Assembly (NCBI GenBank): GCA_001599755.1
Contig: BCHX01000005.1
Location: 4,212,409 to 4,276,408, forward strand
Direction: 5' to 3'
Length of the DNA: 64,000 bases
Origin: Gliomastix tumulicola
Taxonomy: Eukaryota > Ascomycota > Sordariomycetes > Hypocreales > Bionectriaceae
Of the stretch, positions 36,041 through 46,035 are shown piece by piece. The notes below the pieces were generated by a model. The model saw only the letters and a list, made by a program, of their open reading frames with translations. It was not told where the DNA came from and did no database searches. The position numbers were made by a program, and so were the translations under genes. Position 1 is the stretch's first letter. Every line of letters begins with the position of its first letter.

Positions 36041-36146
36041 CTTCCAGCCGACGTTCCAGCCGACGCTCAGGGGCTGTTCTGACCCCTCAATGCGCAGTCG
36101 ACGCTTCGGCAAAACCGACGCGTTCCAGCCGAGCTTTCCAGCCGAG
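36041..36146 (+). repeat. Four copies of TTCCAGCCGA upstream of dioxygenase gene
   Basis: The decamer TTCCAGCCGA occurs at about 36042, 36054, 36122 and 36135. The first two are spaced exactly 12 bp and the last two 13 bp. It lies 265-370 bp upstream of the dioxygenase start. It could be a regulator-binding array or a local duplication. Confidence 0.5.
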
Positions 36147-36291
36147 TGACACGGTCCACCGACAACCGCAGCAGCCCACCTGGATGTAAGCTAAATCACG
36201 CCATCCTGTATGGTGTAAGTGAATGTGACGACTTCGCTGGATGATCTGTGAACCATTTGGGCATGCCTACCCGACTTCCGCCGTCAGGGAT

Positions 36292-36300
36292 GTATATAAT
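36292..36300 (+). promoter_or_regulatory. TATA box of the dioxygenase gene
   Basis: TATATAAT-type box about 115 bp upstream of the ATG at 36412. Confidence 0.45.
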
Positions 36301-36411
36301 AGAGGCGAGCCTGTAACATCCGGCGAGCTTTACATCACTGTTTAGGGCAGTCGTAATTCGTCACGAAATAGAAATAAATCAAAGTTACTCACCAAGACAT
36401 CATCTGCCATC

Positions 36412-37560
36412 ATGGCCCCTGGACGCATCGACGACGATACCAACACCTGGGTTGAGCCCGGCCCGGTGAACAGGGACATCTTCCCAGATGGATACAAAAC
36501 GTCCGGGCAGCACGAACCTGTGTACTCCTGCATCCAGCCGTACGAGAATTTCCCAAAAGAAATCAAGGGCCAGACGGTCTGGACGCCCAACGACTACAAG
36601 AACAACCCTGAGAAATGGACGCACGCCTTCACGGACGCTGAGATTGCCGAGATTGGGGCGTCAGCAGACAAGTTCATCGACTCCGGCCTGCCTCTAACAG
36701 CCATCACGAAGGCACTCTTCCCGCTTCCCAACTTGGGGAGCCGCATGGCCACCCTCAGGAAGGAGCTCGTCGATGGCCAGGGCTTCTGGCTCTTCAAGAG
36801 CATCCCTGGGCAGGCCTGGGGCTTGAAGAAGAGTGCCACAGCGTACATGGGCCTCGGCACGCATCTGGGCTACTTCACATCGCAGAACAGCCGTGGTCAT
36901 GTCCTCGGACACGTGAAGGATCTGGGCGAAGACCCGACCAAGACGGACAAAGTGCGCATCTACCGCACCAACGCTCGTCAGTACTTCCACACGGATGCTG
37001 GTGATCTCGTCGGCCTTCTCTGCATGGCCAAGGCGATGGAGGGCGGCGAGTCGGACATCTGCTCGATGCATCGCGTCTTCAACTGTCTCCAGCGCGAGCA
37101 CCCAGACGTTGCCAAGCTGCTGTGCGAGCCTGTTTGGTATCTCGATCGCAAGGGAGAGGTGTCGCAAGGCCAGAAGCCGTGGATTCGCGCATCCGTGTTC
37201 TATATGGAGAATGACACCGAGGGCACGCCTCGTCTGTACGGCAAGTTCGACCCCAACAACGTCACGTCGTTGGGCCGCTTCAATTCGGGTCCGGACGCTC
37301 AAATTCCGCCTCTTACTGAGGCTCAGATTCACGCTCTGGACGTGCTCGAGACGACTTGCAAGAGAGAGAGCCTGCACATGATCCTCGATCCTGGTGATAT
37401 CCAATTCTTGAGCAATTCCCACGTGTTCCATGCGAGGACTGCGTACAAGGACTACGCGCCAGGGGCAGTGGATGAGCAGGGCAGGCCGAGGCCGAGGAGG
37501 CATCTGATGAGGCTCTGGTTGTCAGTGCCTGTGGATGAGGGCGGCTGGAAGATTCCGTAA
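36412..37560 (+). CDS. TauD/TfdA-family Fe(II)/2-oxoglutarate dioxygenase
   Basis: Intron-free, 382 residues. The facial triad is visible: His193 and Asp195 in YFHTDAGD, and the distal His340 in VFHARTAY. Arg367 (RRHLMRLWLS) is well placed to bind 2-oxoglutarate. GLLCMAKAMEGGESDICS and the HLGYFTSQNSRG region match fungal TauD/TfdA proteins of this length. These cytosolic enzymes hydroxylate small organic acids or sulfonates with O2 and 2-oxoglutarate; the primary substrate here is unknown. The ATG gives a normal N-terminus and follows a TATA box. It converges with a double-zinc-cluster regulator downstream. Confidence 0.88.
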   Translation: MAPGRIDDDTNTWVEPGPVNRDIFPDGYKTSGQHEPVYSCIQPYENFPKEIKGQTVWTPNDYKNNPEKWTHAFTDAEIAEIGASADKFIDSGLPLTAITKALFPLPNLGSRMATLRKELVDGQGFWLFKSIPGQAWGLKKSATAYMGLGTHLGYFTSQNSRGHVLGHVKDLGEDPTKTDKVRIYRTNARQYFHTDAGDLVGLLCMAKAMEGGESDICSMHRVFNCLQREHPDVAKLLCEPVWYLDRKGEVSQGQKPWIRASVFYMENDTEGTPRLYGKFDPNNVTSLGRFNSGPDAQIPPLTEAQIHALDVLETTCKRESLHMILDPGDIQFLSNSHVFHARTAYKDYAPGAVDEQGRPRPRRHLMRLWLSVPVDEGGWKIP

Positions 37561-37899
37561 GTCATATATCACCTACTTGGTCGAGTGATGAGGGGGAATG
37601 TCTCAATGTGCCCCTTGAGGATTCGTCTTCGCAACCAGTGCTGCATCGCTAACTCGGCTACATCTAGATATCCCGACATGCACCTGAAGAAGCGAGGAGG
37701 AATTCAGGTGAACGACAATCCCCCAACGTGCCCTCTGGACGCTGAGTAAATGCGAATGGTAAATCAATCTAATGTAACGTACTTCGGACTCAGGTAGTGA
37801 CACTGTGATGTGATTCCTCGCTTAGATGTTGTGCTGTTCGGGCTCTGCTAAAGGCCCTCGGAAGTAGCCTTGAAGGATTCAAAGACTATGAAGCTATCC
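37561..37899. other. Short intergenic gap between convergent genes
   Basis: Shared 3' region of the dioxygenase and the regulator. No feature seen. Confidence 0.4.
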
Positions 37900-40416
37900 T
37901 TAAAATTGCTGCTCTCCCACTTGAGTAGTTCCAAGCCAAGGAAGTAGTCCTTCTGCCTCCATCCCCGTACCGACAACAGCCCCATCAGCTGCTAGCCAAT
38001 CCATGTCCTGGTCAGGGGCGAAGAACATGTCCAAGTTTGGGTCAAGTCCTTCCATGGCAGTGTACATATCTTCTGGTACTATGCCATTATCCTCGTCATG
38101 ACTTAGCGTCTCTCCTTGTAGTCCTAGAACCTGTGTCCCGTCTGACCTGTCAAGCACTGTGGTTGCCCATCTTTCAGCGATGCGAGACGAGGAACGCGGT
38201 GCTGGCTCCGGTAGAATAATGCTTTCTGGCGCATGACGCTCCGGGATCTCGTTGCGAGCCATCCGGTAGATGGATAACGGGTTAAGCACGTAGTCCGGGG
38301 CAGCCTGTGGTGGTGTTCCTGGGTCCGTCCGCGTGTTGAACAACGCCAAATAAGGGTCGTCCAGGATCACGTTCGGTAAAGGCAAGATGTTGTTCGACGA
38401 AACACCTAACTTCTCTAGCATAGATTCCGCTGCGAGGCACTAGAAATTGTCAGCAGTCTGCTGCCCGTTTCTATGCCATCGACACTCACCAGTCCTTCTG
38501 CCACGACGTTGGTAGCACGCATTTGTTTCAACGCCTTGACATTGCTCTGCAGATACGGAATTGTCCCTATCACCAACTCTTTCCTCGTGGTGCCAGTGGT
38601 AATAGGGGAATTGGCGCCCGTCGTCCTCGTAACTTCAGCCAAATAGTAAAGCATGATCCGGTTGCTATCGTACGCGATAGTAGGCAACCATGTATCGCTC
38701 AACATACGCGGACCGTGCCTCTCGGCCTGAGCGATGATGGCTGCTAGTGTCCTTGCACTCTTGAATAATTCCCACTGGAGCCTTTGCTGAAACTCTGCTT
38801 GCTCGGGTGGAAACGTGAAGGCAGACCGCAGACGATATAGAGAAGGTGTGCCGATGCGGTACAAGTCGCACATCGTCTGGTGGTAGGCGCAGTGAAATAC
38901 GCAGAGGGCTCCGAGCTGGGATGATCCCTTGCGTGTATATATTGTCGACTGTGTGAACTCGAGTGTTGGAGGGAGGCTTTCATACCACCGACGAAGCTCA
39001 CCGTCCAATGTGGCGAACTCAGAGTCGGGGAGCCATGGTAGCTTGGCTGTGTCTAGGTGCTTGATGTACCGCAGCACACGTCTGCGGAGTGCCGTCTGCT
39101 GGACGAAATACGCCAGCATGCCCATATTGCTGTCCAGTGTCTCCTCGCCAGGGATGCTTTCAGGGCTGAGAAAAGCGAGAGGTGAGCCATCCAATGTCCA
39201 AGTAATGCAGGACTGCCCCTCGGAGAAGTATCTTTCGGTACATGGGAGCTGGATTTTGATGTCCTTCTCATGGATGAGCGTGAGCTGATCGACGCCACTA
39301 CTGCATAGAACATCCGTCACGTAGCAGCTATACATGAGTCGCCGACGAGATTCCCGTACGGTAGCTGACAAGCCATCGCCGTCGGTGGTGTGCATGTCGG
39401 AAGAGTACTCCAGGTTGATCTGCAGAGCTTGGGCCATCCTCGCCATCAAAGCGCTGAGGATGAAGGCCTGAGTGAAGTTTGCCATTCTTAGGGCGTAGTC
39501 GTATAGGAGTTGAGCTGCCATCAGACCCTCGATGGATATTCTGTCTGTGCTGCCAAGAAGAATCTTCTCTGCCGTTTTTGCCCAGTGGTGGCCGGCACGC
39601 AGGACAAAGTCGTCTGATAGGGGCTGCACCGTGTCACTCTGTTCCAAGGCGAAGAACCTGGCTCATTATGTCAGTATCAAACTGTGCACCCAGACTTCGA
39701 TTGATGTGCTCACTGAGCTCCAAGGGTACACATGATGTGCAGGAGAGCATCGTTCTGTGTGTGACAGCCGCGGCTTTCGTCCAGCTGCCGGAGAAATGTC
39801 GGCTGATGAATGAAGCCAAAGCATCTCAGGGGGTGAAAATTGTCAAAGTAATACGCCACTAGCAATCTGATCTGCTTGAGATCCGGCAGTCGGGATGCAT
39901 TCAGCCTGGAAGTGAAATCAGTGAGATGGCTCGCTCCAAACAAGAAAACAGTACTCACCATCCCAGTGATGAGGGACCGTTTCCGCCTCGATCTCCTGAG
40001 CATTCAAGCGCAGCAATATCAGGGCTCACTATGGGAGAAGCTGCCGGTCTGATGGTGGCATCATCCCGATACAAGCAGGAGAGCTCGCTATCACGACACC
40101 TCAAGCAAGGTCTCTCGCCCGAGCACTTGCACCTTGCTTCACGGCACTGGTTGCATGACCGATACGTCCGTCTCCGAACCTTTCTCGCAGCGGGGTCGGC
40201 GACCGGCTGATGATACCCGGTGCACTCGACTTGAAGCCTTTCGCAGTTTGCGCAGCCGTTCGGTCGCTCGTCACACTTGACCTTGCGGGCACGACAGGTG
40301 TGGCAACCTGAGCGGCATCAGTAGGAGAGTAGGAGCACATGTTGGATGCTGTAAAGAAACTGGACGAGGGACTCACCGTAGCGAGATCGCTTCTTCTGGG
40401 CTCGCTCCATCATCAT
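37900..40416 (-). CDS. Transcription factor with two tandem Zn2Cys6 clusters
   Basis: Five exons (40416-40377, 40307-39959, 39905-39714, 39657-38490, 38439-37900) give 762 residues. The first cluster is CHTCRARKVKCDERPNGC followed by ANCERLQVEC. A second complete cluster begins about 50 residues later: CNQCREARCKC, then RPCLRCRDSELSC. A fungal-specific transcription factor middle region follows (QIRLLVAYYFDNFHPL, FGFIHQPTFLRQL, LLHIMCTLGAQ, LMAAQLLYDYALRMAN, RESRRRLMYSCYVTD). The start is uncertain: the frame is open to ATGs at 40455 and 40524. The run of three Met codons from 40416 puts the basic KKRSR lead next to the zinc cluster. It is a nuclear regulator; targets are unknown. Confidence 0.87.
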
Positions 40417-41537
40417 TTGGCATGGCAGTCTGGACTCTGTGGTGGAGAGACACATGCTGGGCAGATGGAGTGAGCTGTCTGTCCAACCAAGGGGTGCACC
40501 TCCATTATAAATGCGACGGCTCACACTGTCTCCAGCACGTCATTCCAGGGGATGAGTGCTAGGTAGTTTCCCCCCACTCACAGCGCCTCCCCGCACTTTC
40601 AGGGCTCAGCACGAATGAGAGACAGCGGATTATTACCTGGGCTACCTTCACTGTCGGACCTTTTGAGCCAGCGGGAATGGCATTATGGGGGTACAAACGG
40701 TGCTCGCATCAAGGTGTCCCTCCGAGAAGAATTTAGGCAAAGACATATCGAGTGAGGCTGCTCTCCCATGAGCAAGGTAAGTAGCTGTATGTTAGCCGCG
40801 AACCACGGAATTGGAGGTCATCCTCGGCGTACGCCTGTGCTTTCAATCGCCATGTCCATTGTGCAGGCTATTGCCTCCGTCCAACAATGCAAGCCATTGT
40901 ATGTATTCTATGCTGCATTTCATGAGACTAAACATGGAGAAGTTAAGCCGACCCTGACACTGAGATAGTTGAAGCAACTTGTTACCTACCAACTCTGTAT
41001 TGTGCAATGAGAGGCAACCTTGATGAATAGGTGAGAATAGACGCGAGATAGTCGCGGTCACAAAGGGGGCACTTGACAATGTAGGTCTACCTTCGGCCTT
41101 GATGCGACTTTCGCAAACCGAAGGACAGGGGCCCGTGGCTCGCATCACATGCGGCCAAACCTCATTGCAAACTTGCCATCGCCGAAGCGACATCGGTCAC
41201 AGATTTTCAGGATCTTCAGCCGCATAGCCGAGTAGATACCAATTTTGTCAACTCGAATAACACGAGTCTATTATGCAGTCTGACTGCGTGCCCGTTGATG
41301 AGAGGCGCGACTTCCCAAGGTGTACTCGGATATCGAGTTTTCTCCGAGCCTAGGGCCGGGAGACATAAAAATACGCGCAAAATCATCGTGCTTTTTGTCC
41401 AGGCTTTATGTCCTTGTCTTTTCCGACGTCGCTCATCAGCACAGTATAAAAACTGACAGAACTCACCAAACTCGACCAAGAAGAACGGCTTATCTCTATC
41501 AGTATCCTCGATACGATACATCTCCCACATACTCGCC
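40417..41537. other. Divergent intergenic region between regulator and methyltransferase
   Basis: About 1.1 kb holding both promoters. A TTATAA motif at 40505-40510 suits the regulator (-), and a TATA box near 41445 suits the methyltransferase (+). No gene supported. Confidence 0.45.
41445..41452 (+). promoter_or_regulatory. TATA box of the methyltransferase gene
   Basis: TATAAAAA lies 93 bp upstream of the ATG at 41538 and supports that start. Confidence 0.5.
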
Positions 41538-42404
41538 ATGCGCCCACTGATTCGTCACATCCGCCCGGTCTTCAGCCCACAGTCCATTCGCCAGCTCAGG
41601 ATGCAGTCAACAGGCAGCCACAAGTGGAATCCCGACCAGTACACCAAGTTCCTGTCCGAGCGGACGCAGCCCTCGCGTGACCTGCTCTCACGCGTGCCGC
41701 TCTCCTCGCCCAAGCAGATCATCGATCTCGGCTGCGGCACCGGAAACTCGACAGAGGTCGTCGCGCAGAGATATGGCGACGCGTCCATCTCGGGCATCGA
41801 CAGCTCGCCCGAGATGATCGCCAAGGCGAAGCGCACGTATCCGCACATGTCTTTTGACGTCGCGAACCTGGAGACGCTCAAGACGGACGGCCAGGTCGAC
41901 CTGCTCTTCTCCAATGCCGTGTTCCAGTGGCTCCCCGGAGCGAGGCGGATCGAGATCATCACCGGCCTCGTCAGGGAGCACGTCTCGTCCGGGGGCGTCC
42001 TGGCCTTCCAGGTCCCGTTCAACATGTCAGAGCCGTCTCACGCCTCCATGCAGGAGACGGCCGCTACCCCGGGCACGCTCTGGGAGGAGACGCTCAAGCG
42101 TGCCAATCCGACGCGGGACGAGTTCCCCACGCCCTCCGAGCTGTACGACGGGCTCAAGCCGCTGTGCTCAGATGTTCAAGTCTGGCGGACGACGTACTAC
42201 CACGTCATGGAGAATCATGAAGCCATCGTGGAATGGGTGAAAGGTACGGGCCTCACCCCATACATCGAGCCGCTCTCGACCGAGGAGCGGGACGGCTTCC
42301 TGCGCCACTACCTGGATCTGGTCAAGAAGGCATATCCGACGCAACATGACGGGAGGGTCCTGCTGGCGTATCCTCGCCTATTTGTTGTAGCGACCAAGGC
42401 TTGA
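41538..42404 (+). CDS. Trans-aconitate methyltransferase-like SAM enzyme
   Basis: Intron-free, 288 residues. HKWNPDQYTKFLSERTQP is the N-terminal signature of the Tam family. SAM motif I is IIDLGCGTGNST (Asp63 to Gly70), and FDVANLE, VDLLFSNAVFQWLP and GGVLAFQVP follow. Tam methylates trans-aconitate, an inhibitor of aconitase, using S-adenosylmethionine. The extra N-terminal 25 residues (MRPLIRHIRPVFSPQSIRQL) are Arg-rich and lack acidic residues, so mitochondrial import is plausible. That would place the enzyme beside aconitase. A second ATG at Met22 would give a cytosolic form. Confidence 0.9.
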   Translation: MRPLIRHIRPVFSPQSIRQLRMQSTGSHKWNPDQYTKFLSERTQPSRDLLSRVPLSSPKQIIDLGCGTGNSTEVVAQRYGDASISGIDSSPEMIAKAKRTYPHMSFDVANLETLKTDGQVDLLFSNAVFQWLPGARRIEIITGLVREHVSSGGVLAFQVPFNMSEPSHASMQETAATPGTLWEETLKRANPTRDEFPTPSELYDGLKPLCSDVQVWRTTYYHVMENHEAIVEWVKGTGLTPYIEPLSTEERDGFLRHYLDLVKKAYPTQHDGRVLLAYPRLFVVATKA

Positions 42405-42566
42405 GGTCGCGTCCATGGATCGCGCGCGTGTGTGCGGCTTGTTGTGATAGGCACGTCACCTACCCTAGAGTAAAAGTCTCAGCTCGTCGGACTACCACCA
42501 CCTCCGACATCTGTAGTTTTAGGTACATCAGCAATAAGGGAGACTATTCAATTCAGAATTATGTGT

Positions 42567-44069
42567 CTATGGGCCCTGGCTCCAGGTCAAGTTCTTCACA
42601 TGGCTCCCGACGAACATCGGCAAAAGATCTGCCGTCTGGTACCACCCAGGCTTAGCCATCCCATCCCATATAGCCTTGCCATTCTTCGTGAACCCCTGGA
42701 AGTCGACAAACTCAACGGTCCGATTCTCGTCGTATCCTGAAATCAGAGACATGACCTCGCCGTCGCCGTTGTACGACACATCCTTGATGGTGACGTTGCG
42801 AATGCCCCTGCCCGGCGAGGTGTTGTACTTGGGGTTGAAGAAGACCTTGAAGTTGAACAGCATGCCGATGCGGAAGTCTTCGATGCGCGTATTCTCCACC
42901 AGGACGTCCTTGATCAGGTTGCTGTCGCCGCAGTTGATGGCGATGCAGCCGGAATAGTCTATCTGCGCCTCCCGGTGATCCAGGATGTCGATGTTCGAGA
43001 TGGTCACGCCCTCCATCGTCTCCGGGGTCTCCGTATTCCCATGAATGCCCAGGTGAATGGGGTGAGCGACGTCTGCCCAAAGAGACGAGTCTTTGACCGT
43101 GATGTTCTTGGAATCGCCGACATACCCCCAGCGATGCTGATACAAGGCAACGCAGTCGTCCGAGTTGCGCATGAAGAGCTTCTCGAGGACGACGTTGGTG
43201 CTGCAGAAGACGTCGATGCCGTCGCCCCACTGAACGCCGCTGATGGCGCGGAAGTTGCTCACGTGGACGTTGTCCGCCATGCCGAGAGTGAGGGAATAAT
43301 GCTCGGGGTTCAGGATGGTGACGCCGTCGATTCTGATGTTGCTCGAGGACACGACTTCGATAGATGCACCTCGAGTGATGACACCACGGCCGATGATGGC
43401 GGCGTTTGTGACATTCTGAAACACGAAGCCGCCCTTGACGACAGCCCCCGGAGCTAGATAGACGGTCTCGCCCGACTTGATCTTGACCGTCTCGGTCAGC
43501 TGGTGGTAGCCCGGGCCGTAGACCCGAGAGAGCGAGCCCGGTGGCGGAGGCTTCTGCGAGGCCTCGTCGTCGGTGTGTCCGAGGAAGAGATGGATCACGT
43601 TGAACACGTCCCCGTTGACCTCCAGCACGAGGTTTTGCGGCTTCGTCAAGGTGAGCTTGATCTTGCGGTTGGACGCGGTGGCATCGATGTTATAGGAGAG
43701 AGGCCTGACCCTCACAGCGTCGATGGATGAAAAGACGGTCGCGTTGGGCTCGACCAATAGCTCGACTCCCTCGCTGAAATCGAAGAGGGCTACAGAGGTC
43801 TGGTGAACCAGAGCGCGGCCGGTCGTAGTGTTGATCTCGTGGACGGGCGTCTGGTACAGCTCGACGTCCTTCCAGCCAGATTTGTGGTTGCCATTGACGG
43901 ATCTCGCCTTGACGCGGAAGGTCGTTGACTTGGTGACGTTCTCGGGAATGGGGAAGACATTGAGCTTTTTGTTGGACGCTGCTGACGAGTCGACAGTGGC
44001 AGCTGCATGTACGGCGTGACCGAAGCTCAGCAGAGCGACAGTCCCTTGGAGAATGCTCGTGATCTTCAT
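42567..44069 (-). CDS. Secreted parallel-beta-helix (pectin-lyase-fold) glycoside hydrolase-like protein
   Basis: Intron-free, 500 residues from ATG 44069, with signal peptide MKITSILQGTVALLSFGHAVHA. The first half is a beta-sandwich-like lead region. The second half shows parallel beta-helix repeats with stacked Asn and hydrophobic residues (NAAIIGRGVI, NIRIDGVTILNP, NVHVSNFRAI). A conserved acidic patch is WGDGIDVF and RNSDDCVAL, followed by HLGIHGN. This resembles GH28/GH49-type polysaccharide hydrolases, but the GH28 GHG and RIK elements are not clear, so substrate is uncertain. Probably acts on plant or microbial polysaccharide outside the cell. An in-frame ATG at 44138 would place Arg-rich residues before the signal peptide and is rejected. 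Confidence 0.82.
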   Translation of the reverse strand: MKITSILQGTVALLSFGHAVHAAATVDSSAASNKKLNVFPIPENVTKSTTFRVKARSVNGNHKSGWKDVELYQTPVHEINTTTGRALVHQTSVALFDFSEGVELLVEPNATVFSSIDAVRVRPLSYNIDATASNRKIKLTLTKPQNLVLEVNGDVFNVIHLFLGHTDDEASQKPPPPGSLSRVYGPGYHQLTETVKIKSGETVYLAPGAVVKGGFVFQNVTNAAIIGRGVITRGASIEVVSSSNIRIDGVTILNPEHYSLTLGMADNVHVSNFRAISGVQWGDGIDVFCSTNVVLEKLFMRNSDDCVALYQHRWGYVGDSKNITVKDSSLWADVAHPIHLGIHGNTETPETMEGVTISNIDILDHREAQIDYSGCIAINCGDSNLIKDVLVENTRIEDFRIGMLFNFKVFFNPKYNTSPGRGIRNVTIKDVSYNGDGEVMSLISGYDENRTVEFVDFQGFTKNGKAIWDGMAKPGWYQTADLLPMFVGSHVKNLTWSQGP

Positions 44070-44140
44070 GACGATGGTTGAGTGACCGCTTGCTTGAAAG
44101 AACCTTTCTCGAACCCATGATCTTTCCCGTCCAGTCACAT

Positions 44141-44146
44141 CTTATA
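44141..44146 (-). promoter_or_regulatory. TATA-like box of the beta-helix protein gene
   Basis: TATAAG on the minus strand, about 72 bp upstream of the chosen ATG at 44069. This also argues against the ATG at 44138. Confidence 0.4.
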
Positions 44147-45471
44147 GAGCACATCACGAACACACCTGCAGCTGGCGGCCCGGGACTCCTCCCGACCGGT
44201 GACCGAGATGGAAGCCTTGGACAATGACCGCATTCACCTGGGAAGGCTTGCCTCCTTTCACGATGTCATGTGGCACCACAATCGAACCCAATTGACGCGG
44301 TCAAAGGTCTAGACTGCCCCCCATCGGCGGAAAACGTGGGATCATTTCCAACCCCGCCTCTAGGCCCCTGCATCCCCTCATTTCCCGCCTCCCATTCCCG
44401 CCTGCTGCATATCCTCGCACAGTTCGTTCCTGCTTGCACTTGGTTTTAGTGTCTGGTCCTTACATAAGGCGATGGAGTTCCGCTGAGGGGTCATACTCAC
44501 ACCGGAGTATTCTCCGTGAGCTTCCCCGGACAACCAGCACTGGACTGGGGTCTATGGCACTGGGCCTGTCCCAGCCAGTTTCATTCCTGGATACGGGGCT
44601 GGATCTGCGGGTGATGATCCGGGGACACGTCCGCGGGGGCGGGATACTGTCTGAATATTTATGCCCTGCCTGCCACGCCTTGGTGGTCGTAGAAAGCACT
44701 TGCTGTATTGACGTCAGTCAAGGCAGAGAGGGTCATTCTACCGTGTGTTTACTCGTCGGGACTGGATAGCATGAATGCAGTCTCTCCGCGAACGCACAAG
44801 TTACATGGTAGCCATATATCTAGTGATCTGGGGAGAACGGTTCGTTATCCGGCCGGGCAGTGGTTGTGCCACGCGATCGTGTTGCGCCACTCGGTCGGTG
44901 TTTTCCCCAGGTGTTCTAGTTGAAAGGAGTTGACGAGCTACCCGATTGGATAGAGCAGAGAGAGAGCCATTGGATTATCACGATGGGCAGGTGGTCAATT
45001 GGTGATGTGTATGATGATGAAAATTTTGTCTACCTGATCGGGCGGCGCCTGCCCTCTAAGAGGGGCCTGCCAGGCCCGGGCTCAATGCCCCGAGTCGCTA
45101 GAATGATGGATTATGAAAACATGGAATATATATAGTATGAAGTGAGTAGAAGAAAACTGGCGTTGTATGAGGCCCCATGTAAGGCGGCTTCATCTGCGTA
45201 CAGAGGCGAATAATTGGATTGACGTGTCCAAATTTTTTTTATCTGCTTCTTTATTTCTCACGATTCATACCGAGCTTTATTTATTTAATTCATATCGATA
45301 CATGCTCCAATCTAAGACCACCATCCGTTTTTGATCTGTCGCTCTACAGAAGTCTGCCTGAAAAGCCCGGGTCGCAAAAGATCCTCGCGCCAGAGAATAA
45401 ACACATCTGCCTTGACGTGTAGCACGTTGGACAGCCGTAATCGGGCTCCCATCTTCGTCCTGTTGCGGCGA
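44147..45471. other. Intergenic region, about 1.3 kb
   Basis: No convincing gene. A 71-codon plus frame at 44920-45135 has no homology that I recognise. The part after 45120 is visibly A/T-rich with poly-T runs. Confidence 0.35.
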
Positions 45472-46035
45472 TTAGTGTTCTGGCGTATCCTCGGGGGTTC
45501 GGGTAGCCTCTTCAGTTGGAGTATCCTCGTTCGTCCGGCCACCCTCCTCAGTTGAGCTTGTAGGATTGTCGAGCATGGATTGAGGGAGTTGAGGTGTCCA
45601 CTGAGCCAACGTATCAGTGTACCTGTGCCTTCCAAGTAGGATGACGCCATTAATAGCAATCGTGTCATCCTCATGATCTTCTCTAATTTCATCATCCCAG
45701 ACACACCGCCTTCTGTGAGTGTATAAGCGATAGCTAGCATGAGTTGATAGTTGCTTCAACGCCTCGTTCTTCATAACCACGCCGTCTTCATACTGATAGA
45801 ACTCAGGATCGTATTGAGCCCTACCTGGCCTACCGCCATAAACAGAACGAAGTTTGTTTAGCTCTGCTTGAATATTCTTGAGTCTCTGACGAGTCTTTAC
45901 TAATCTGGCAAAGAATATTCGGAGTTCAATGATCAGGACTACAGTATATTCATCGGCGGTAGGACAGCCAAGAGAAGGAAGGGTGTTGTTGTCGGTAGCT
46001 GCGCAGCTGGGGGACGGGGTGGTGTCGTTCTCCAT
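45472..46035 (-). CDS. Orphan hypothetical protein
   Basis: An ATG-to-stop frame of 187 residues without introns. It is polar, with a coiled-coil-like stretch (LVKTRQRLKNIQAELNKLRSVYGG), an aromatic YDPEFYQYEDG segment and a Thr/Glu/Pro-rich tail (EEATRTPEDTPEH). No known domain was recognised. Codon use looks less GC-biased than neighbouring genes. It could be a lineage-specific gene, a fragment of a mobile element gene, or chance. It stands alone between two long intergenic stretches, 0.76 kb from the next gene. Confidence 0.4.
   Translation of the reverse strand: MENDTTPSPSCAATDNNTLPSLGCPTADEYTVVLIIELRIFFARLVKTRQRLKNIQAELNKLRSVYGGRPGRAQYDPEFYQYEDGVVMKNEALKQLSTHASYRLYTHRRRCVWDDEIREDHEDDTIAINGVILLGRHRYTDTLAQWTPQLPQSMLDNPTSSTEEGGRTNEDTPTEEATRTPEDTPEH

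Larger units (their letters stand above)
35676..36411. other. Intergenic, promoter of dioxygenase gene
   Basis: Contains a cluster of repeated TTCCAGCCGA decamers and a TATA-like box (both listed). Confidence 0.5.

Noticed and set aside
41216..41539. 107-codon minus frame over the methyltransferase promoter
   Set aside because: It covers the TATA box and 5' leader of a strongly supported gene and has no recognisable domain.
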